From Lycorma delicatula (taxonomy: Eukaryota > Arthropoda > Insecta > Hemiptera > Fulgoridae), in assembly GCF_047948215.1 (NCBI RefSeq), contig NC_134455.1:307786147-307850146 (forward strand): a DNA stretch of 64,000 nucleotides, given 5' to 3'. The notes under the pieces are model-generated. The model was given only the letters and a program-made list of their open reading frames with translations, searched no databases and had not been told where the DNA came from. Positions 56,173-64,000 of this stretch are shown piece by piece. The translations under genes were made by a program, and so were the position numbers. The stretch's first letter is position 1; each line of letters begins with the position of its first letter.

Positions 56173-57349
56173 CTGTAATAAAAATAATAAATTAAAAATA
56201 AAAAGTGGAAAGCATGAAATAATGAAAAACTATTTACATTAATAACTTGGAGTAAAACAATCATCCATACATTAGTCACTTATTAATATTCAAACAATAA
56301 TATAAATTTCCATTTCAACTATTTAATTCTTTTTTACTTTAAATAACTGCTTACTTTGGAGAAATTAGGTTAGTTTCTGTATAGGCTATTTTAAAAACTG
56401 AACTAAACACATTTTCTTAATTTTACAGCATCTCTATAAATAATTTGCTGGTTCATATTACTTGTAGTTAGATTAATCTTGCTTTGTCATGTATATAACC
56501 AATAACAATTTTGTATCTGATTTAAATTATAGTAACTACTGTCAAAATATTAGGAACCTGCTTCTTAAAATGAATTAATTTTATAATACTGTAGGTAATT
56601 AAATAGACCTTAGAGTTTAGGGTTAAATATTTAGAATGGTAATTTTCTTGAATTAAATTTTTTTCTCCTGAACACAACCTTTCTGACTAAAGACAAAACT
56701 AAAAATACTCAAAAAAAGCTTGATATCATTCTACACAAAGTTGATTCATTCATTTAGATTATGCATCCACATAACTACGAAAGATAACTTTTTTCACCTA
56801 TCACTTCATACATCTTATCTTCCTCATTAAAATAAGTTTTGGTACATCTGAGGTCATAATAAAAAAACTTTCTTATCATTGAATGGAAAAGGAAATAAAC
56901 AGTTTATTTATTTAACTAAATATTACCCTTCCAACTATTATTGCGCTTCCAACACTAAAATATCAGGTGCAATATATACATTTTTAATTCATTATAGCAT
57001 TGAATAAACCTAACTGTGAGCAGTATTCTAACATATGGGCAAGTAGGCATATTGAAAAAATTAAAATGATAAGTTGATTTTATCACACACATATAATGAG
57101 AAGACCTAACCTTCCAGTCTGTAGCAGGTAAAAATAAACATTTCATGTTTGACCAATGTAACTGCCCATATTTGCATTACTTTCTCTTTTATTGATGTGA
57201 ATGCTTGTATCCATAATCTAGAGACTATTAAAATGTTTTATAGTGATAAAAACAATGACACAAGTAATTTTTTTTTAAATTCTGTTTAGTATGCAATAAT
57301 ACAACATACAGTTCACATTAAGAACTAGTGTGAACAGTGATGATTGTAA

Positions 57350-57505
57350 CAGATTTGATTGTATGAAAAATTATTACTGATTTTTAGTCACTATTGTGAA
57401 ATTCTTCTAAGAACTAAGTAGCCACTAATTCTAATGATTCTTGATACTATAATTGCCAGAATGTTCAGACTTTGTTAATTGCGATAATTTAATTTCATTT
57501 TTGTC
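57350..57505. repeat. about 150-bp intronic duplication (copy 1)
   Basis: Closely similar to 59328-59478: cctaagaactaagtagccac-type blocks (taagaactaagtagccacta) and actataattgcc are shared in the same order and orientation. Confidence 0.9.
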
Positions 57506-59327
57506 AACCGAACAATTATTTCAACATAATATGCTACTCTGCAGACAAAAAGAAAAGAAGCTGCACCAATATTTTCTGGGGAACAAAAGGAAACTGTAGT
57601 AAAACCTTTATCAGAACAGCATCACAAAGCATAGAGTTAATTATAAAACGAAAAAGAGATAAACTGTAGTCCATATTAATTATTTAAAATACAAAAAAAT
57701 GAAATAATCTTAAGGTAAATTCATAAAATTTTGTGTATAATAGTTCACAATTCAGAAAGTATGAAAATTCTTTGAGCACATATTTGTGAACACATTAAAA
57801 GTGGAATGCAGAAACATTCAAGCTTTTTTTAAATTTTTTAACTAGTATTATTTAAAAATTTGTGGATAGAATAATATTGTTTCTCCAGAATGAAATCTTG
57901 TAATTGTAATTGTAAATAAACTGTTGGGAAGATTCTTTAAATAGTTTCGTTATTTATTTAATGCAGTAAAAAAATAAGGATCTTTCTTGTAAGCTGAGAT
58001 ATGAAAAAATGTTTTTTTTTCTGTTTTGATAGAGGTGGATATTGTTATTTCTTAAGAATAAGTGTCTGGTCTTTTTTGCAAAGAGTACAGATTCATAAAT
58101 GTAAACAGAAAAATAAATACAAGGTACATAGATATATTATATAAATGTTTTTATAAAAGTATATTTAATACAAATATTAATTTATAATATTGTTATAAAA
58201 ATAAAATAAATTTTTAGTAATACTGTTTGATAAATGTACCACATATAAAGGTTGAACAGTAAATTGAATGAAGAAAGAAAAAGTATTATTTTAAATAACA
58301 AAATGTTTAACACCTTATCAATAATTAATTCTTGCTGAGATAGTTAAATAAGTAAAGCAGAATGCTCTTTCATCCATTAATGGATCTCTAAAAGACCTTT
58401 CCGTGTACAGATGTACAGATCACTTCTCTTTTAATTTGATTCAATAATTGTCAAAAAAAGTTCATAATGTTTTGTTAATTTTCAATGTTTTTACTAATAT
58501 TTATTAAATGAGTATTGAAACCAATACAAAACCAATTTTAAAATCATATATTACTGATAAACTGGAATTGCAGTATGAACAGAAAATTCAGTACATACTG
58601 GATTTTATTGAACAAGGATTTTAAAATATGTAATAAATATTCTCTTCAAATCTTCTCATTAAACTATTATTTCTTCTGTAATTTTAAAATTAAACATAAA
58701 TTTTCCAAAATTAATTGGTTTTCAATGAACTTTTATGACATTTAATATTAAAAATTACATCAGCTCTGATTTTAATAGAGAATATAACATAGTAGATTTT
58801 GAAACTCCATTTATATCCTAGTCGATCCTTCTTCCAATTACCTAAATCTTTCAACTGTTTAACTTAGTGATTTAATTATGAAAATAAATCTATTACCATA
58901 GTTAAAAAACAAATCAGTAAATGACATCATAGTTTGAATTTGATATAATAGAAAACAATAGTGTTATTTAACCTTTCTTAGAAAGCTTTAAGAACCTTTA
59001 AGAAAATTGTGTTTTTGAAAATCATATCGTACTGTTTTTATGATTTCATGTAATTGTTTTATCATACTTTGTTATTTTAATAAAATCAATTGTTAAAAAC
59101 AATTACTATTTTTTTTGTAGGAGTGAAATATAAATAAATATTGACAGATCACCACAAGCCTGCCCACTAGACAATCAAAACTGTACATGCTTGGACAATT
59201 TTAATATAATATTACTATCATTGTGAAATACATACTCTGCACATACTATGAAATAATATGACTGATATTCAAAATTAAGTAGATAAATTTATCTAAATTT
59301 ATAAGTCAATCAACAAAATCTTAGTTC

Positions 59328-59478
59328 AGATTCGACTGTATGAAAGATTATTACTGATTTTCAGTCACCATTGTGATATTCTCCTAAGAACTAAGTAGCC
59401 ACTAATTCTAATAGCTTTTGGTACTATAATTGCCGGAATAATCAGATTTTGTTAATTTAATTTTACTTTTGTCGACTG
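59328..59478. repeat. about 150-bp intronic duplication (copy 2)
   Basis: Partner of 57350-57505, about 1.98 kb away, in the same orientation. The candidate exon at 59452-59594 overlaps its end. Confidence 0.9.
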
Positions 59479-59594
59479 ATTTAGTAAACGTGACTTTAAT
59501 TTTGAGTTAATTAATAACAGAGAAACTGGATCAGCTGATTTTGGAATAATCCCTCCTGATTCATCAGCAGGACCTTCAATCTCACAATAAACCT
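59452..59594 (-). CDS. candidate alternative exon of the - strand gene
   Basis: On the - strand, acceptor ttgtttctag precedes 59594. Two bases then fit the phase left by the exon at 62508-62801, followed by VYCEIEGPADESGGIIPKSA, DPVSLLLINSKLKS and on to a stop at 59452-59454. The first half is GC-richer and looks coding, with DPVSLLLINSK loosely resembling DKVSLISNGK at the start of the next exon. If spliced in as a terminal exon it would give a shorter protein. A weak donor C|GTTTAC at about 59490 would let it be skipped through in phase. It may equally be chance. Confidence 0.3.
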
Positions 59595-60210
59595 CTAGAA
59601 ACAAAGTAATTAAAATCATTATAAAATCTTTATATAAATCCTATAATCTTTATATATTTCCTATAGATAATTTATATTTCTTACAAAATTAATAATAAAG
59701 ACCAATACTTCAGTAAAGCTGAGTATAATTACGGCAATCCTGAATATAGAAATATTTTATTTATTAATCATGAGTATGTAATGGCACTTATTGCAGAAAG
59801 GGGGTAACTAAATGGTTATCCACTAATCACAAATCAGCTTCTAATCAATGTATTGTCTGTTGATTTGCATACTTTTTAATTGAGAAGGTCAACCGAGCAG
59901 ATACTACATAAAAATCAAAGTCAAAAATTAGGAAGTATCTTTTCTCCTCCTTTGAACCTCCGTTAACTGCCTCCTTTGAACAGCCATTAACACTGTATAT
60001 CAATCTTCTAGACCTCTTCATCACTATTAACATAGTCTGGTTGTATCTCTTTTCATTTAGTCATCAATAATTACAATTGTTTATTATTAGTTATTGTAAC
60101 TATTTTAATCATTAACCAAACTCTATAACAATTTCATTCTGACAGGTTTGCATACACATTGGTCTCACCACAATTAGTGGCAATAAACAAAATTTGAGAT
60201 ATTTTATAAT

Positions 60211-60245
60211 TGAGATACTTCAGAATAAAATGAAAATTACTGAAA
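60211..60245. repeat. 35-bp direct repeat (copy 1; copy 2 at 61051-61085)
   Basis: tgagatacttcagaataaaa followed by tgaaaattactgaaa is identical at both positions, exactly 840 bp apart. Confidence 0.95.
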
Positions 60246-61191
60246 ATTGAACTGATTCTGAAAGGCTTTTGTAATAATTTGAAATCAAACTATGTATATG
60301 AGGTTTAAACATGCTTTTAGAGTTTCAAATTATCATTGTTGTTAGATACATTTCATTTAGAAGCAAGAAGAGGTGAAATGTACAATTTTTTGTATTAATA
60401 ATTAAACAAATTTCAAATATTTCCTTTCCCCTGCCTTTTACAGTTGATAAGAGGTATGAAGGAAAATGTATACAATGAAATAGATAGAAATAATACTAAT
60501 ATAATACTGAATACTAATATTATACTAATATAATACAAAATAAAGATTATTATGTGCTTATTATGTGTAACAAGGGAAAGAAATGCTCACTGTATAAACA
60601 CATACTTAGATAATATGATTGTTTATAGAAAACCGTACAAGGATAGTTAGATGAAAAAAAGAATCACAGGAAGAAGACATGGGATGATAACTAATTAGAA
60701 GAAAGAAGGAAATTACAAGGATACAAAGAGAAGAGCTAAAGACAGAGAAAGATAATGATGCTTTTGATGCAGTTTTTAAACATAATACATATTTTTTTCA
60801 CCTAAACCTTCTGGGATAAATGAAAAAGTTATATTAAAAAATAAAAAGTGAAAAACTACTACTTGTACAGAATTTAAGACTTTTGTTGCAATTAACAATT
60901 TCTATGGCGATCTGATTAGTTGACCAAGTTGAACCTGCAAAAGTTAAATTGTAATAATTTGTCATAATTAATATATTGTTTTTATTCCATTTTTTTATAG
61001 TTAGACTTTTATTCATTCTTGACAATCAATGCAGGGTACATAAAATATACTGAGATACTTCAGAATAAAATGAAAATTACTGAAACTGGATGATTTTGTC
61101 CAACATCCTACTAGAGGATGTCGGATAAAATTATTTAAAACCATATAATTAGAAGAAGAATATTCCTTTAACTCTACGTGGTTTTACAAAT

Positions 61192-61258
61192 GATTTAAAG
61201 GTTAAATAATTAACCTTTAAATCCTAGCATCCATATGTCTAGTCATAGTGGATGCTAG
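61192..61258. repeat. two adjacent hairpins
   Basis: gatttaaaggttaa (61192-61205) and its exact reverse complement (61210-61223), loop ataa. This is followed directly by ctagcatcca (61224-61233) and tggatgctag (61249-61258). Confidence 0.95.
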
Positions 61259-62507
61259 TCTACTTGTATTAATTTAATCAGATCAATGGCTGTACTAAAT
61301 CTTTATTTTATTGTAGAAAGATATGTAGTACTTAATTTTTTTTTATATTTTATCAGATCAACTTTACCTCACTAAATTTAGTCATTACTTTGGCTAAAAA
61401 TGCTTCAAATAATCAGTTATTCCCAAGTTCATACTGATTCTGAAATGATTTTTATATATTTTTAAGAAAATGTCAATTCTGCTTAAGTAGAGAGACTTTC
61501 AGTGTTATTAGGCTTTGAAATAATAGTATTTATTAAACCAAATCAACATTTGAGTCACATATATATATATATATTGTTAGAAAAAAAGTAGTCAAAATAT
61601 GAGTTAATTAGAAGTGTTTAGTGATTTTTAAATTTGTTGGATCAGAGGTGAATTAAAAAATCTACAAATATTCATTAAATCTTCTGTAGCACTGTACACC
61701 TGTCTATTTACTCCTTTAAACATATTGGGTTGGTTTACAATACACTAAGTATTAACTTAAATAACTTTGACCAAATATAACGTTTTTCTTAATTAAAGAT
61801 TATTAAATTAAAAATAAAATCTATAAAAAGCATTTTCATTGAGCAGAATTTTTTAAAAAAGAATGCAATTATAGCTTTGTAGTTTTTTTATTTAAAACAA
61901 TAGCGTAAAATTTAATGTGATATTTCTTGTGCTATGGTGTTCAAAATTATCAAAGAAATTTATATCAGATGACAACTTATTACTGATTTAAAGTTAATTG
62001 CATTTTGATATTATATTAAAAGTTACGTTGTTATAATTAATTTCTGAAAAAAAAATATAATTCTAAATTCATCTTTAAAAAACTGATGAAGATTTTCTCC
62101 CAAATACTTAAAATAGAGTTGGAATAATTAGATGGATAAAGCAAATGCTAAAACTGATGTTTAAAATATTTGAAATGTAATTTATTTATAACACCGAGAG
62201 TAGTATTTTCTCTGACTTTCTAGTGTTATTTCAAAGGTTTAAATCTCTATAAGGCTTGGCACTCATCATATGCTTTAAAATTTAGATATTAGTGTGGGAA
62301 ATTAAATCATTTAATAAAAAACTTTAACCCAAAACTGAGGACTGTTATGAATTCATCATTTTTTTACATTTTAATATATTTGTTTGAGTATCATTTCTCA
62401 CTTTTCAAGGGATGATATTTTAACAATTTTACATAAAATCATTTTAAAATGTCTACATTTTTTTTTACTTAATATGCGCTGATCTGAATATATATAAATG
62501 AGCTTAC

Positions 62508-62801
62508 CATCGGTTTTAATATCAGCACTGTCAGTATTCTTATCTTCCTGTCCAGTTGTGAGCCCTGTTACTATAGGAACATCACTAGAATCTTTGCAGT
62601 CACATTCCTTATTTGGTGGTGATATCAGTGTTACAGTTCCAAACTTACAAACAACACTAGGATGATTGCAGTCTATTGTTATTGGAGAAACTTTAGTTGG
62701 AGTTAACATAGGTTTGTACAATTGATAAACAGCTCCTATTAGTCGTGGATTTAATGAGTGATCAACACCCAAACTTGAAAAATCAAATCCTGTAGCTCCA
62801 A
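62508..62801 (-). CDS. unidentified protein, internal exon with four Cys
   Basis: On the - strand, acceptor ttatttcttttttcag precedes 62801 and donor GATG|GTAAGCTC follows 62508. Two bases, 97 codons and one base are open, so it is phase 1 at both ends and joins the exon at 56172 as Gly. The reading starts GATGFDFSSLGVDHSLNPRL and continues IGAVYQLYKPMLTPTKVSPI. A Cys-containing stretch ITIDCNHPSVVCKFGTVTLI is followed by PPNKECDCKDSSDVP (C-X6-C-X15-C-X-C), then a Thr/Asp-rich linker. The paired Cys suggest an extracellular or lumenal fold. Upstream exons, including the start, lie to the right of 62801 or beyond the window. I do not recognise the family; with the terminal exon about 262 residues are visible. 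Confidence 0.82.
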
Positions 62802-64000
62802 CTGAAAAAAGAAATAACGTAAATAATCTACAATAAAAGACAGATAAGTAAATCAGTTACAGCAGTAATGATTTTTAATGGGTGAATGATAGTATATAGT
62901 GAAATGAATGTGATTTAGTGAGTGATAATGAGATGAATCTTCAGATCATTATGAGTATCTTAATGAAGGTTAAGAAGATATACCATAATTATCTTGCCTC
63001 AAAACAATTTACAAGTGTAATTACAGTTTCATTTTTAATAATTCTAAATGTTATTTTGTATTTGCTTTAGAATTTTATAACAAAACTGTGGGAAAACTGT
63101 GACTAGTAAGGAACATTTAATTACCTTTCATAACTTCTATTACAAACTGTTACAAACTTAAAATTCTTCCCAAATCTTAAAACTGAAAAAGGGAATAATA
63201 TCCTTGGTATCGTCCTCAAATATACTTTAAACATAGATGTACAAACCTATATACAAAGCCTCATATTTATTTTTTTTTATATTTATGTTCATTCATTTGT
63301 GTATATGTATTATTCCAAACAGAGGGTCATCTGGGATACAGCACACTGACCAGGGAAGCTGAAACTCACTATATTGGCATCAGCTTTAATCACATAACTG
63401 AACACTAATGAATTAATTCAACAATTGAGATAGAAGTCTATAATGGTTATATTTGTATAATAATATTTTTCAAACAATTAATGATTTCCAAACTAACTCT
63501 ATGTTTAGTATAATATATTCTTGTATTTTTACCATCCTACATTCTGTCAGTGATTGTTCGTTATTAGTTTGCAAGACTATTTAAGTTCATTACAAATATG
63601 ATTGAAAATAGACTTAACATTATTTTCAGATAAAAGCCTAATTTTAATCACTTTAATCATTCAAGATGAAAAATTAATCCTTTTGAAACCCTAACTGCAA
63701 AATTTAATATTGTTAATATTCTATACTTGAAAGCATATATACCAGTTTGGATGAAAACTACATTAAATTTCAATAATATTAATTTCAGTCAGTTTTTGAA
63801 AAATTGTAAAACATTGTTTCAAAAACATCATCAATTTTATAAGGTTGCTAAAAACTCGTACACAAGTAAAATTTGTATTAATCCAATCACAACTTAGGTA
63901 TGTCGTCTCATACATTACCACCCTTTGAGATGACTCCAAACTTTAATACATCAATACCTAACCTATAAAAAAACAATCATCAAATTTTAAGATTTTTGGT
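62802..64000. other. upstream intron of the - strand gene
   Basis: AT-rich. A GC-richer patch at about 63310-63405 has a short open - strand reading (ADANIVSFSFPGQCAVSQMT) without a usable donor; otherwise nothing was recognised. Confidence 0.45.

Larger units (their letters stand above)
56180..62500. other. 6.3-kb intron of the - strand gene
   Basis: AT-rich. It contains the duplicated segment pairs at 57350/59328 and 60211/61051, a candidate exon at 59452-59594 and two adjacent hairpins at 61192-61258. No transposon proteins were recognised, in contrast to the rest of the window. Confidence 0.6.

Noticed and set aside
57545..57600. Possible - strand exon after ttttgttccccag
   Set aside because: The acceptor is good but the following reading is short, hydrophobic and runs into the duplicated intronic segment; no coding composition.
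63310..63405. Possible upstream exon of the - strand gene
   Set aside because: The reading is short and coding-like, but the phase does not match (one base, not two, before the first codon) and there is no donor.

Overview
The window is AT-rich eukaryotic DNA, almost certainly from an insect with a large, repeat-filled genome. The evidence is the class of mobile elements (mariner and DUF4817-type Tc1/mariner transposases, R1-like and Jockey/I-like LINEs, a Copia remnant, tRNA-derived SINEs), the spliced glycine-rich secreted-type protein, long introns and long microsatellites. A hemimetabolous insect (for example a hemipteran) is my guess from the repeat texture; it is not proven. No operons, CRISPR arrays, rRNA genes or convincing functional tRNA genes are visible.

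Two host genes are supported by open exons whose splice phases agree. (1) A + strand glycine-rich, fibroin/cuticle-like gene has exons at 21114-21233, 36645-37170 and 40183-40564 (stop, then AATAAA at 40598). About 341 residues are visible, with introns of 15.4 kb and 3.0 kb; the first exon(s) lie upstream and were not found. (2) A - strand gene of unknown function has exons at 62508-62801 and 55676-56172 (stop, then AATAAA on the - strand at 55629-55634). About 262 residues are visible, with a Cys-containing domain followed by a Pro/Ser/Thr-rich tail; its 5' end lies beyond the window. Two further exon-like segments on the - strand (59452-59594, 53337-53526) are weaker.

Layout: 1-250 is the broken start of a DUF4817 transposase. 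3406-4684 is a full-length but frameshifted mariner sitting among TA repeats. 5050-7106 is an R1-like element with only a gag (ORF1) region, whose zinc-knuckle array is split by a 20-bp duplication. 9597-11093 is a transposon with terminal inverted repeats of about 340 bp enclosing a DDE transposase fossil. 15-21 kb holds SINEs, hairpin-ended repeats and a 612-bp TA-flanked MITE. The 15-kb intron (21.2-36.6 kb) holds nested LINEs: an R1-like element inside the RNase H of a Jockey/I-like element, then a separate RT fossil. 33-35 kb is a repeat cluster with a SINE in a clean 12-bp target duplication. The second intron carries another transposase fossil. 43.3-44.9 kb is a LINE interrupted by a 5'-truncated, poly(A)-tailed LINE with an 8-bp target duplication. 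47.1-48.6 kb is LINE and Copia debris on the - strand. 51.8-53.0 kb is an endonuclease-RT type LINE with a dead RT. 53.6-53.9 kb is a full SINE with a 16-bp target duplication. The rest is AT-rich intron or intergenic DNA.

Nothing here is a clear new defence or metabolic system. The most notable signals are two SINE families with different tRNA-like heads but the same 3' tail, many short perfect inverted duplications with tiny loops, well-resolved nested insertions, and two unassigned genes.
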